A DNA stretch of 64,000 nt, taken from Anoplopoma fimbria (lineage: Eukaryota; Chordata; Actinopteri; Perciformes; Anoplopomatidae). The DNA lies in contig NC_072457.1 of the NCBI RefSeq assembly GCF_027596085.1, positions 2,221,971 through 2,285,970 of the forward strand, given 5' to 3'. A model generated the notes under the pieces. That model saw only the letters and a program-made list of their open reading frames with translations, ran no database searches and was not told the origin of the DNA. A program made the position numbers and the translations under genes. Below are positions 26,751 to 38,435 of this stretch, piece by piece; within the stretch, counting starts at the first letter, position 1, and each line of letters opens with the position of its first letter.

Positions 26751-27140
26751 TCAGTCAGGAGCCCTTGGCATCATTTTAATGCACTGGTAGCCCTACGCTT
26801 CAGAGTATGCCATCCATTACGGTTTCAGTTTTTGTAGTTTCGGCAACAACATTATTTAAAGTTCGGAAAACATCCTGGTTGGAGTTAAAATAAGTATGTT
26901 TGTTGTATAAATGAAGTCATGCAGCCTACGTGAGCTAAGAAGTCAGAATAAATGAGCAGACATTGAGTTTCAGTTTGACGTGAGACACACACACAGTGGT
27001 GTCCTGGGTGAAAGTCCTTTGTTTGTTGTCTCCGCCTCCCTACACAGACTTTGTCAATCTTTGTACTACGTAACATGACTTCCTGAGCAGCTAATCTATC
27101 GGTATGAGACGCTGAGGGATGTGACAAAGCGTTGGTATTT
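26751..27140. repeat. Candidate dispersed repeat next to copy E
   Basis: The block at 26855-26905 matches 6310-6360. The following part (GTCCTGGGTGAAAGTCC, ACTACGTAACATGACTTCC, TATGAGACGCTGAGGG) has the style of fish dispersed repeats, but only the short block is supported by a second copy here. Confidence 0.35.
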
Positions 27141-27470
27141 GATGACCTGTGATTGAGTTTCCCTTAACAGCAGAAACTGGTCCACACTGAACTGCAAGTG
27201 GTCCAACTTGGTCTCATCTCTTCAGATTCTAAACTGATAGCTATAATCAGTCCATTTCATGAATAATATGCCCACACCCTTTAGCTCCAAGACCTGAGTA
27301 TGACCACCGGATCATTTTACACAAATACACACCAAACACTAACATACATCTGATGGGCAAAGACAAAAAAAATGCATTTTGCCCGCTCAAATATCAGAGC
27401 ACATTGACACGGGTCAGCGCAAACTTGTTTGGTACGAAAGAGCCGGGGCCACTGCAGCATTTGAGAGATA
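27141..27470. other. Non-coding, no gene seen
   Basis: No supported feature before the 40-bp duplication. Confidence 0.5.
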
Positions 27471-27550
27471 TAAAGTGGTATCAAAGGGGAACAGAGCCGA
27501 ATATCTACTTTAAAGTGGTATCAAAGGGGAACAGAGCCGAATATCTACTC
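27471..27550 (+). repeat. Perfect 40-bp tandem duplication
   Basis: The 40-bp unit beginning TAAAGTGGTATCAAAGGGGA occurs twice head to tail (27471-27510 and 27511-27550), identical except at the last base. This points to a recent duplication. Confidence 0.95.
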
Positions 27551-29754
27551 TTCTCCATCTTGGTGTAAATCATGTCTTTAAGCAAAGGTCAGTGGGGAGA
27601 GGGTCGGAGGGCGCCTTTGTCTGAGAGGGAAAAGAGAAAGAAGAAAGGATTGGATGAGAGGCAGGATCATCTGGGTAGATGGAGAGAATACTTGAGTTAA
27701 ATGTCAGAGACACATGGTTACTGACTATTACCGCGCCAAGATGGTCGTCTTGATCACGTGTTCAAAGTTCATGAAACGGGCGCTAAATGCAATCTATTGG
27801 TCTCTAAACTCAAATGTACCATTATTTTTGTGTTGCTCGACACGACTGCTTTGTCAGGACGACGTAACGTTAGGCTACAAAGCATTTTGTTGTATCAATA
27901 TATGTCATGGATATAGTATCATTACATGTTATAGCCACATGTCACACCTACACCCGCAAACAACACTTATCTCTCAGGATCTAAAGGCTCAGCACGTAAA
28001 CAAGACCTCTCCCCAGAAATTATCTAAATATCAGATGACTTTTAGTCCAAGAATGTAACTACAGCCACATATCTCACCATATTAGGTAATATGTAGTTGA
28101 GCCAAAAGGCAAAAAATGTTGTAAAAGGGAAGATTGACACCACAGCTGTAACCTTTCTTTGCAAAATAACTCAAGTGTACAAATCTGGTCTCTAACGTAT
28201 CTCTTGTCGACTCTTGAATTGGTATCAACATCTGCCACTACAAGCGTAGATTAGGTTTAGGCAACAAAACCACTGAGGTTAGGTTTAGGAATTACAAATG
28301 CGACCCAACCAGCTCCTCTCCCACCCAACATAAGGGGTCCTTCTTGATATTTAACACTACGTCATTAGCTCTGATTACATGGATGTGCTTAATTTGTTTG
28401 TCCACCACAAAAAATAATCCTTATAGACTTTCCAATGGCATTCGTCCACAAACATAATCCTTATAGACTTTCCGCTGAGCGACACACAAAAATATAAAAA
28501 GGACAATTCATGTCCCTGTACACAAAACCTTATGTTGCATTTCGTGACTATATTACAACCTGCCATGAGACCAGGCTGGGAGGTGGCATGAAAAAGACCA
28601 TCGAAGCACAGGGCGGGAGGGGGAAAAGGAAAATAAATGTGTGCGTGGAACAAAGGACTCCATGTCCTTGGATTAATTTAAAAAAAGACAGACGAACAAA
28701 GTTTCATCAAGTCCTATGACTCTATACAGGAAGTGAAATAATCAGAGGGCGAATTAAAAGAAGCCGCTTATAAATAATAGAAGAGAGAGAGACAGTGTAG
28801 GGCGGGAGAACCAGGCTGGCTTTCTCTGAACTACAGCAGAGACCAAACAGACAGAGACGGTGTAGTTTCAGGCCAAAATAAAAATGGGTGAAAATGATTT
28901 TTTGATCCACTGCAGTGCCCAACGGTAAGCTTGAGGCCAAAATCCATCAACGGACAGAGGGAGGAGACGAGAAATGGTGAGATGTAGAGGAAATGGACGG
29001 GAGGGAAAAACGTAAATGGAGTCTGGAGATGAATGAAGAGAATTTAGAGGTGAGGGTTAGACGGACTGAAATGAAGATGGAACCAAAAAGGGGAACTGAA
29101 GTTTTTGTAAGCGTCACCCAGCCACCAAATGTTGGAAAAAAATGATCCTAAATGAGAGAATGCAAGTGTTTTTTTTAGCAATTTAGAGTTTACAGTTTTA
29201 TACATTGCCCGTCTCTTTTTTTTTTTTAAATGCTTCTAATTGGTTGTTCCGTGGCTTCGAGTGGTCACATCCAAACTTCTGAAAAGCAGAATGTAGCATA
29301 ATGTGAGTTGAACCCTCATGGACTATGTGTCACCAAATTGAAAGAGTCCCTCTGGTCCAATTATCCCATTTTTTACATTTTTTGTTGTTGTAGTGTCGAA
29401 ATATTTTGCCATGTGCATTAATCTGTGAGCTATGGACCCTTTGGGAATTCCCAAAACTCGACTACAAAATGTGCTCAGTGTCAAAATTGGAAACAAAATA
29501 TGACATGATAGTTTTTATATTCTTAGTATAAAAAGAATGTTTTTATATTTCATAGTGCCTTTCTTTTTTACTTTGTTCTTATTCAGCAGAGCAGTGGTCT
29601 ATGTGAAGCTGTTGAAGAGTTTTTAGCTAACCTAAGAAAAAAGTCATGCAGTATAATTTGTATACATCCCACGACATCAATTAATATTTTTCCCATGTAG
29701 ACGCAAAGAAGGAAGATTTATTTGTCAATTAACTTCTATCGTTATTTCAACCCA
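27551..29754. other. Non-coding, no gene seen
   Basis: Purine-rich patches at 27590-27700, 28590-28640 and 28930-29090. A short GGTTTAGGCAACAAAACC word at about 28253 resembles the CCTAA-ACC family in reverse. At 28406-28470 the phrase ATAATCCTTATAGACTTTCC occurs twice, 46 bp apart. A 114-codon plus frame at 27714 has no recognised domain. Confidence 0.5.
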
Positions 29755-29960
29755 AACCATGATCTTTTCCTAAAGCTAACCAAGTAGTTGCGTCACCTAA
29801 CCCTAACGAAGTTGTTTTGTGAAAAGACTGTATGCATGAAACGAGCGTTGAATGTTGTGTTTTCTGGACATTCTTTGGAAATCACATATTTGGAGGGGAA
29901 GTTGGTTTTCTTCCGGATAATGTTTTTGATACATTACATACAGTATATTCCCCTTTGTGG
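29755..29960 (+). repeat. Dispersed repeat of the CCTAA-ACC family
   Basis: Carries AAACCATGATCTTTTCCTAA, CTAACCAAGTAGTTGCGTCA and CCTAACCCTAACGAAGTTGT, then a less similar part. A diverged relative lies at 14083-14290, and shorter pieces near 360, 28253 and 30104 (AACCATGATCTTTCCC). Family name unknown. Confidence 0.55.
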
Positions 29961-31270
29961 TCTGTTTGGTCTGTTTACTTTAAGTTAAGTGTTAAGTTAA
30001 GTTCTGTCTACCTGATGTCTTGTATGGTCCTTCATTTTTGGTTAAATAAAACCCTCCTTTCGGAAATCCACCTGTGTCGATGAAGCCTGTGTCACATTTC
30101 CCATAACCATGATCTTTCCCTCACTTTACCATAGTTGGCCCATGTAGTTATTACAGGCAGCAAGTGTAAACTAGGGTTTCCAATATTAACATTTTACCAG
30201 GACATGGATTGTTTGCTATAACAATATGATATAGCAAAAAACCTGAATAATTATAGAATTTTCTTGGCCATTTCTGCAGTAATCACACTGAACTTGACGC
30301 GTTCTTTTCCGCAGTTTACCTCAACAACTCCTGTTGCATATACAACAACAGTGTAGTGATTTTGAACTGGAGCAGGTCACCAGAATGTGAGGTAGCCAGT
30401 CCCAACAAAACCAACTTTCAGCATACAGCAGCCCAGGGATTACCGGCAGAAAATAGCTATTCACTTAACCCAATAGCCTATTTTCCTCCTCTGCTTGTTT
30501 TATATGAGGCCAGTGTTCTTTGTGTGTTGTCCCTGTTCGAATAAAGAAACATCCAAACATCTGTGTTCAGCCACTTCATCAACGTTGTCTGTACTTTTGT
30601 CATTTTATAATAAGTAACCGCAATCATGTTTTTGTTCATGTTTATTCTTGTTTTTATGCTCTGCCCTGCTCAGAATAACGGCTGTGTGATGGAGGAGGAT
30701 AACAGAGAGAAAGAGAGTGGTGATCAGGCATGTGAACTGAAAACAGACTAATGGGAGACCTTGTCCTCCAAGTTATCTTCTGCCGCGCATGCTGATGAGG
30801 TTTGGAGAACAATTACGCTCTGCAAAACCCTGCTATTAATCCCTCGTTGAACAGTGAAACGACTACGGTAGGTCAAAGTTCAACCACACATGTGATCTGT
30901 ACACAATAATGGATGTTTAGAATGACTTTTGAGGGTAATAATCGAACCATTAACCCCCATTTTCCAAATAAATTTGCCTAGAGCAAAGATTTGTTTATAA
31001 CCCTGATGATCTGACTACTAGTTTTGCTGCCCCATTAAAGATCAACCTAGTAAACCACTTTGTATAGAGAACAAAATGAAGCCTAAAGTTAGCGATGAGA
31101 GGTAGGGATGCTGGAGGAGGAGAAAAACAAGGGGAGGAAGAGTTAGAAGTAGAACAGAAAGAGCCGAAACAGCTGGTAGGGTAGAGATTTGTGAGTGGAG
31201 GAGGACAAACGTTCATTTTCACGAACCTCGCGTCCAACACGAGCTCATGCGTAGACGACGTAATGGAAGG
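29961..31270. other. Non-coding, no gene seen
   Basis: Contains a purine-rich patch at 31090-31180. About 30780-30860 is repeat-free (GAACAATTACGCTCTGC), but nothing firmer can be said. Confidence 0.5.
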
Positions 31271-31297
31271 AGCATTAACAGCATTAACAGCATTAAC
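31271..31297 (+). repeat. Three tandem AGCATTAAC units
   Basis: A perfect 9-bp unit repeated three times, 16 bp before the GGA array. Confidence 0.9.
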
Positions 31298-31313
31298 AGA
31301 TAAGGTATGCTTT

Positions 31314-31360
31314 GAGGAGGAGGAGGAGGAGGAGGAGGAGGAGGAGGAGGAGGAGGAGGA
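31314..31360 (+). repeat. (GGA)n triplet array
   Basis: 47 bp of pure GAG/GGA repeats (about 15 units), in a purine-rich neighbourhood. Overlapping poly-Glu and poly-Ser frames are artefacts. Confidence 0.95.
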
Positions 31361-31539
31361 AGGGGAGATCAAACGTAGATCCACAAAGAGAGGAGGGCGG
31401 TGGGGAGGGTTGAGTGGGTGAATGCATGTTTCCCATTAGTCTGTTGTCCCTGGCAACCGTATAGCCCTCTTTTCTCTCCCTTCTTTTTACTTTGTGTCTT
31501 TTGCTCACTGCAAGCCAAATGATATCTCTTTAATGCACA

Positions 31540-31765
31540 TCCGAACGGCTTTCTTCTCCTCCCCGCTGACCCACAACTATCTCTCCCGCCCTTTCATCTC
31601 TGCCTGAGTCGAGCAGCTTGTCTCCGTAGTCTCGGGACTTTTATTCCTCCTAATGACCATTTCTTCTTCATCTCACCCCGTCCTCTCCGCCCCGTCTCTC
31701 CCGTTCTTTTCTGACAAAGTCCTCTCTCTCTTTATCTTCCCCCTGCTGGTACCATGCAATTTCCC
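31540..31765 (+). repeat. Pyrimidine-rich block
   Basis: About 225 bp of C/T-rich sequence on the plus strand (CCTCTCCGCCCCGTCTCTCC and similar). Confidence 0.5.
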
Positions 31766-33229
31766 CCGTTGTCTTTTTGTCTGAGTGGGTGTGTTGATGA
31801 CATTCGGATGACCGCCAGGCAGCCAGAACCCGCGGTTACTGCCACTTAACCCACAGTGCACCACTCTAACCTGCCTGTTGACAATCTAGCAGACTGTTTT
31901 TTTATCAATTGGGGACAAAGTCACACCCAAATGCTGATTAACAAGAGTGCACATAAATTCACACAAAGACGCAACACTGCCCTCCATTTTTCTTCTAACA
32001 CCCAGAGTTCACTTAAACAAAAAAATCATTTGGAAAAATCGCCTCGGGGAAAAGTCGTGAAAAGACACTTAACGTCGCCAATGGCTTCAATGGAAATGAC
32101 CACTTGTAATTTGCGAATGAGTAAGCATACTCAGTCATCCCTGTGTGAATACATATAAGCTGAAATGTTCGACCATGCAACACCAACACTCAGTTCACAC
32201 CAGAAGCAACACATCAGCCGCAGTGTTAAAGCGCCGTCCAGCCGTCCAAACAACAGCGGCCGTTATGAATTTCATCGGTTGTTGAACAAAATGGCTAATA
32301 TCTGGAAAACAATTAGACTGTTGGATGGAGGAAAAAGAGCTGTCAATACTTTGTGGTGTCTGTTGCACATTTTCTCTGTTTTGAGAAGATGTGCTTGTCA
32401 CATCCATGCTGGCTGAACAGAATTTAAACGTAGTCCGCTCATTTTCGAACATTGCAGAAGGACAGTGATGCTGAACATACAGACAAGGTTACCAAAGAGC
32501 CCGAGGGCAAAAAGCCTCTGGAGGAATTGAACATTGCTGGGTTGCTATAAAATGGATGTCTAATAAGGATACCGGACAAATTGGACAAAATCTATTCGGT
32601 CCAATCAGAGTTGCTCGTCTAAAAGTTTCTAGCGTCCGGGTTTATCTTCTCACTGAATATAAGAAGTAGCGTTTCTCCCGCTGGCCCATGACCTTCTATG
32701 GTCTATGGGGAAAAAGGGGATTTTTTTTCCTGCGCAACAGCAAAAGTTAGTTTGAGTCGAGTGTACAGGTTTGAAGTGCTGGACGACCTCAGCGCAGCGT
32801 AGAGCGAGCTCAGTACTCCAGAGAGTTTGTAACACTATTAAAGGTTATAATGCGCTCTAGTGGTAAGAAAAAAGCTGAGTAGGCAAAACTGTATCAGTGT
32901 CTAACTCACAGTGCGAGTGTGGCTATTTCCTGAAAGAAGCACGTACTGGATGCAGACCCAATATAGATCAAACCTCAATAACAATCTGTGCAAAATATTT
33001 ATTTGTTCATTTTCAGCCTTGGGTAATCACTAGATTCTGATTTACTTGCTTCACTATAATAACACCTGCCCTTTTCTATATTTCACACACAGCAATGCAC
33101 AACCATAAAACTAATGTATTGTCTTTAATCTATGAATCTATTGCAGGATATTAAATTAAAGCTGAACTACTTTGCTGCTTACTTATATAAAGGCATCTTA
33201 TTTGGAAGCCTCCTCACTTGGGTCTCTCT
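31766..33229. other. Non-coding; possible unclassified element
   Basis: 32190-32230 begins CAGTTCACACCAGAAGCAAC, resembling the GTTCACACCAGACGC start I associate with fish non-autonomous DNA transposons. No second end was found. The rest up to 33229 has no supported feature. Confidence 0.35.
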
Positions 33230-33580
33230 TAAAATGAGATGTTTTTTTAATCGGTCCATCAGCTCTATTAACTTTATTCATTTATTTAAGAAGTTATTCC
33301 AGATGATCTGTTTTCATTAAACAGATGGCGCTCTGTGTATGATAACTGTCCTTTATCTGAGTTGTTTAGACGTCGCAAAATATGCTTTAATGGTGCATTA
33401 CGAGCCCTGAATCATCCTAATGGCCCCTGGGTTCTTCCACTGGAGCGTATCTGTGGATTATAAAGCCGATGCTGATTGCGTTTGGAAACTTGGGAATAAT
33501 TATCCGACACAGGGCGTGTGGATTAAACACCGGCACGGCAATGGCTACTGCACCATCTTTATACAACTACTCCCATGGTG
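33230..33580. promoter_or_regulatory. Candidate conserved non-coding segment
   Basis: Repeat-free, balanced sequence with AACAGATGGCGC (E-box-like CAGATG), TTTAATGGTGCATTACG and GGGAATAATTATCCG. No coding frame. Called from composition alone. Confidence 0.25.
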
Positions 33581-35204
33581 CCATTAAAAGATCCAAAAGT
33601 ACACAAACATACATTAATTAAACTACTGCACAGGTTTATCGTATAACCTCGTGAGAGAACGCATCTAAATGAGCCAAATCGCCTCGCGTCGGCCCAACGA
33701 CTTCCAATAGTCCACCGCTCTACCCCCCCCTCCACGGAAAAAACTATAACTTCCCAACGCCATCAACCACCACTGCCTACTTATTTCTGCCTCATAATCA
33801 TAGAATCAGCCGCCGACAGCGGGGCATGATGGTGATGGAGGGACAAAAAGAAAAACTGGAGACGGCTGAGGGATGTTTGCACGCTCGCAGCCTTTTTTGT
33901 CGGTCAAAACGGATGACTCAACAGGATAAAAAAGAAGGATTTAATTCAGCCAATGCTCCCCCTAATGTGGAGAAAGATGTAAAGTGGGAGAGAGGCAGGG
34001 AGGGGGAAGAAAAGGGATTTCATTCTGAGCCTCTTTGGTAATGTATAAGCATTTTACAACCCAACAAGAGAAAGAGAAAGGGCTGAGGAGCAAGACGGAG
34101 GATTAAAAATACAGTGCTAAAGCAAAGACGGGACGGCTGAGGAGAGGGAGGCCTCTTCCTGAACCTTTCCCGTCTATGTTTTCACTTTGAAAACGGGGTC
34201 ATCTTTCTCCTGTCCTGTCATTTCCTTTGCTCTCCTATTGTCTTTTCCTGTTACTCAGCTTCTCCGCCTGCTTTCTTAAAAGGAATAAGGAGATTACCAG
34301 CATGCTCGCTCTGAATCAAACAACAATTTTCATTCCACTCGGCTTACTTCTACTGTTTCTCTGTTTCATGTCGGTCTCTCTTTTTGCTCTCTTATCGGAA
34401 AGCCAAAGTCTCAATTCAAAAGTCGCCTCAATAGCCAGGAAATTATCAACTTTCCTTTTCTCTCCATAAGCAGGAAATTCTCTCTAAATCCATTTTTAAC
34501 ATGATGCAGCCCCATCTCTGGTTCAATACAGAATCTATGTTCATAAACTGTAATCCTGCATCTAGAAAGTTGGATTTGAACTGAACAGAATCTGCTATCA
34601 ACCCAAAGGACAAACTGGAACAACAAAACCCTCTGATGACTCGTGTGATTCGATGATGTTTGTTCTTGTGTTCGCTCCCATTGATCCAAACTGACCATCA
34701 GGAGGTTTCTATGACCCTTCCTTAATTGGTCCTGACAGTGCACTATGGCTAATCTATTTTGGACAGATCAATCTGACAGTGACAGGTGTCTGTGATTGTG
34801 TCGTACCATTTTCTATTGTAGCCAATATGAGTGTAATTAGTGCATATACAGCATATCAGTGGCAGGCTTCTTAGGCATATGAGGGTTATGGGTTACGTAT
34901 GTTGGCCTACACTGGATGCAGGAGCCAAAATGGAAATTTCTTTATTGAGATAAAGTATCCTGTTAGACTGTGGTTGGTATTACTGCCCAATGTGGCCAAC
35001 CGTGTAATTAAAATGTGAATAAATTGGCACCCTTTGATGGCGCCAATGTCTTTCAGTACCAGCTGTGAACAGGGAGCATGCAGCTTAAGCAGAAATAGTT
35101 TTTTAACTGGTTCTAAGTAGGTTAAGTTACTTGTTAATATTATTGTTTTACAAAACTAATAACAATTTTCATACTGGAACACAGCGCATTTTAAAGGTTC
35201 ATCT
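33581..35204. other. Non-coding with a purine-rich block
   Basis: Purine-rich at about 33820-34150. Otherwise no supported gene. The 110-codon minus frame at 34411-34743 has no recognised domain. Confidence 0.5.
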
Positions 35205-35740
35205 TAGTAATAGAGCTCTGCAGGGATGACGTATTTTTGTAGTTAGAGTCGCCGTAAATAGAAGATGGGATTTTCCGTTTCATTTTGGATGCTGTGACTA
35301 ACAATTGTTGATGATACTTACATGATTTGTTCAAGCAACATAATGTTTACAGATGACACCAATTTTCATGATTTTTCAAGCTTAAATGAAATCGGCAGAA
35401 TTAGAAAGCTAACGTTAGGCTATAAACGAACTACATGAGCGCGGATATAAACAACGAGGTTGTAAAGGCGGACTAGTCGGCATTATGACGTTAAGTCGTC
35501 TCATTTAGCTGCCTGTTAGCAACCGCCTTTTTTTAAGGCTTCAAAATTCACAAGATGTGTTCTTATCGGCGTATGTTATGTCGAAGAAGAAAATGTTAAA
35601 ATCCCCTAAACTTGTGTTAAACACAAATCTTAGTTCATTCAAAAAATCTTCAAGATGTGGGAACCAGAACTGAAAATAAAGCTCGATTTCACTTTTAGAC
35701 TCACTAATTTTATTGCTGTGAACTGTATTCCGTTTCAAAT
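35205..35740. repeat. Probable dispersed transposable-element block
   Basis: Phrases such as GCTCTGCAGGGATGACGTAT, GAAAGCTAACGTTAGGCTAT, AAACGAACTACATGAGCGCG and GCATTATGACGTTAAGTCGT are of a type I recognise as repeated across percomorph genomes. There is no second copy in this window, so support is memory rather than internal alignment. No coding capacity. Confidence 0.4.
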
Positions 35741-37106
35741 GAATTGAGAACAAACATTTGGAGATTACATCGCGAGCAAATTCAAATTAAGCAGATCAAA
35801 AAACAAAGAGATACCTTGCTAAAATATGATCAAATATACAAAACAGTGGAAATTAAAATTGAGAGTCTCTTAATTGTCCTCCATACACACACAGATGACA
35901 TATTGACATGTGGACAGGAGGGCACAACCCTGTGGTTAATGGCTGATCTGCTCCACCTCCACATTTTCCCTAAGCCGTCTGTCACCAAGACCATTTCAAA
36001 ATCAATTTCATACTCTTATGCAAATTTCGGAGCTGAGCATCAATCCAGCAATCCCTCGCATGGAGCAGCAGCAGAATCCTCTATCGCTGCCATAAACAAC
36101 TGGGTTTAAGACAATGATAGCGTCACACAAAAACTAATGTGGAAGTCCCCCTGGACCAAGACTGCCTCTGCTGAACTAATGCACCTCACTGACCTCTAGT
36201 ATTCATGCAGATTAGCAGGAGACTTTCTTTTAACACTTAAACCAGCAGTCCTTTTAGGCTCCGAGCGAGCTGGTTGCTCACCTGAAAGCTCTGGATGTGT
36301 CCCAAAGACCACACACCAAACTAGAATTTTAAACTAAAAGAGCCAAAACACTTTTCCTGCCCAGGGGAAACTCCAAAAAAGCCCAAACTGGACCCCACTG
36401 GAGGACCAGGCAATCACTGCTGATTGCTCACACCTGCCCACTGGTGTCAACTGGCTGCAGGACCAACATCACCTTAACTGAAACAAGCAACAAAACCAAA
36501 CTACCAAATCTTGTCCAAAACGTGGACAGACGTTAGCATCACCACACAGCACCAAACAACCACCTCAAACTAAGTGTTTACAGAGAGATAAAGCACAGCC
36601 AGGCTACATTTCCATTCTTGTTGATGTAGAAGTTAAATATACAAGAATGCTATACTACACTAAACTATATATCAAAAAAGAAAGCTATTAGCGTTTTTCC
36701 AAAATGTGGAACTACTTCTTCAACTAACTGCAGAGGACAAAAGTGATCAGGTGAACAGGACTTTCTTTTTCAGGCTTCACAGAAGCAAGAAAAGTATGAC
36801 AATAACCTTCAGAGTCTTCAAGGAAACTGCATAGCTACCGTGTAGACACACAAACAAACACACACTATTACCCTAGAGGAGTGCCAAGCGGGCATAATGA
36901 GTATGTACTCTGCATTCAGCTGCTGGGGACTGATCAAACATGGTGGGAGAGCAGACTCTACATTTCTCCCCAAAATTGACTTAGTTTGAATCATCTCTCA
37001 TAAAATGCATTTAATTAGTCTCCGCGAGTGGCTGCTAGATCTGATTTTGCTCCGAATTGATGGTATCAAGGTGACCTTTGTGCATGTTTGCTGGAAAGAA
37101 CTCTTT
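35741..37106. other. Non-coding, no gene seen
   Basis: A 121-codon plus frame at 35744-36109 has no recognisable domain and no splice context. The rest is unique-looking. Confidence 0.5.
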
Positions 37107-37137
37107 ACACACAGACACACACACACACACACACACA
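37107..37137 (+). repeat. (AC)n microsatellite
   Basis: About 31 bp with one G interruption near 37114. Confidence 0.9.
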
Positions 37138-37673
37138 TAATATATAGTCTGAAGCCACCTAACATGGATTCATGAAGAACCAAACAAATGGTTGGGTACA
37201 AATGGATTCCTGCAAATGACCATTAAGCCCCTTTAAATCCGAACACAGCATTCTGTGTTGTGCCAACACTAATAAAGAAAAGACACAGTTAAATGACTCT
37301 GTTTGGTTATTTGTCTTGCATGTTGTTTTTTTTATTTTTCTCATAAATCACCATAACATGGTTGCTAGCCAATTAGGGCTGCTGCCTGGGGCGGGGGTTG
37401 GCATGGAAACCCCACACGACAGGCCAAGGAGTCAGTAGGGGGCAGGATGTGGTGGGCGATCGGAATATGAATATACCGCAGCGCACAAAAAACAACAAGA
37501 AGAAAAACATAAGCAGAGTCGTAAAGCATATGGCAGCCCAACGCGGAGCGGAGTAGGTGGGACACATGGAGGAGCTCATGACTTTGGAGGTGGAACCAGA
37601 AGACAATTCCCCTCCATCGCCTTCTATAAGGACACAAGCACTCTCAGAACCAAAAGACATCGGTTTTTGTACA

Positions 37674-37785
37674 CGTTTGTGGATCAGGGGCAAGAGCGGG
37701 TCGACCTTTAATGACAAGGTTGGTGGTTTGATCCTCGTATCATGGAACCCTATTTTCTCCCTGGACGCTTCAAAGGCAGTTTACT
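37674..37785 (+). mobile_element. Degenerate tRNA-derived SINE head
   Basis: An A-box-like TGGATCAGGGG at about 37680-37690 is followed by CAAGAGCGGGTCGACCTTTA and a B-box-like GGTTTGATCCT at about 37726, with one change from the canonical GGTTCGANNCC. Wording matches the head of teleost tRNA-type SINEs. The tail and 3' end are not visible. Confidence 0.5.
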
Positions 37786-37851
37786 TATCTTAAATGCTAA
37801 GGATGGATTAAACTCAGTGGTAAATTTAATTCATGTGCAATTATTATATAT

Positions 37852-38100
37852 ATTTTTTTGTAACATTTAATTTTGGGGAGTTTAAGAAAGTATTAAGTTT
37901 TAAATTAAAGTTTCTTTTTTTTAAGTTTGAATTTGAAAATATTTTATTTATTTATTCATGTTATATATATATATAAGTCTCTGAACGAGACCCAAATCAA
38001 TGTTATTATGGGATTATGGGACATTTCAGCTGTGTCAATTATTAGCTACTGTGGGCCATTGACCTGTTCTAGTCTCATCTATTTAAAGGGTTATTTGTTT
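37852..38100 (+). repeat. Tandem duplication, unit 1
   Basis: Starts with TTTTTTTGTAACATTTAATT, GGGGAGTTTAAG and an AAATTAAA stretch. It then has a short ATTTATTTA/TATATA region and ends with a 126-bp block (37975-38100) beginning AAGTCTCTGAACGAGACCCA. Confidence 0.85.
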
Positions 38101-38205
38101 TTTGTAACATTACATTTTTGGGAGTTTAAGGATTTTTTAAGTTTAAAATTAAAATGTATTTATTTATTTATTTATTTTTTAATTATTTAAATGTTTTTAT
38201 GGGAT

Positions 38206-38264
<59 letters not shown>

Positions 38265-38435
38265 TTCAATTATTTATTTATTTATTCATTTATTTATTTT
38301 TTTTTTCTCAAGTCTCTGAACGAGACCCAAATCAATGTTATTATGGGATTATGGGACATTTCAGCTGTGTCTATTATTAGCTACTGTGGGCCATTGACCT
38401 GTTCTAGTCTCATCTATTTAAAGGGTTATTTGTTT
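38101..38435 (+). repeat. Tandem duplication, unit 2 with TTTA expansion
   Basis: Repeats the order of unit 1: TTTGTAACATTACATTTTTG, GGGAGTTTAAGG, AAATTAAAA, then a much longer TTTA array, then the same 126-bp block (38310-38435). I see only one substitution between the two 126-bp blocks, so the duplication is young. The size difference is mainly the microsatellite. Confidence 0.88.
38157..38298 (+). repeat. (TTTA)n microsatellite
   Basis: TTTA units at 38157-38177 and 38205-38298, with interruptions (AATTATTTAAATG, TTCA variants), inside unit 2 of the tandem duplication. Confidence 0.92.

Noticed and set aside
29796..29812. Interstitial telomere repeat
   Set aside because: Only one or two CCTAACCCTAAC words inside a dispersed repeat, not a TTAGGG array.
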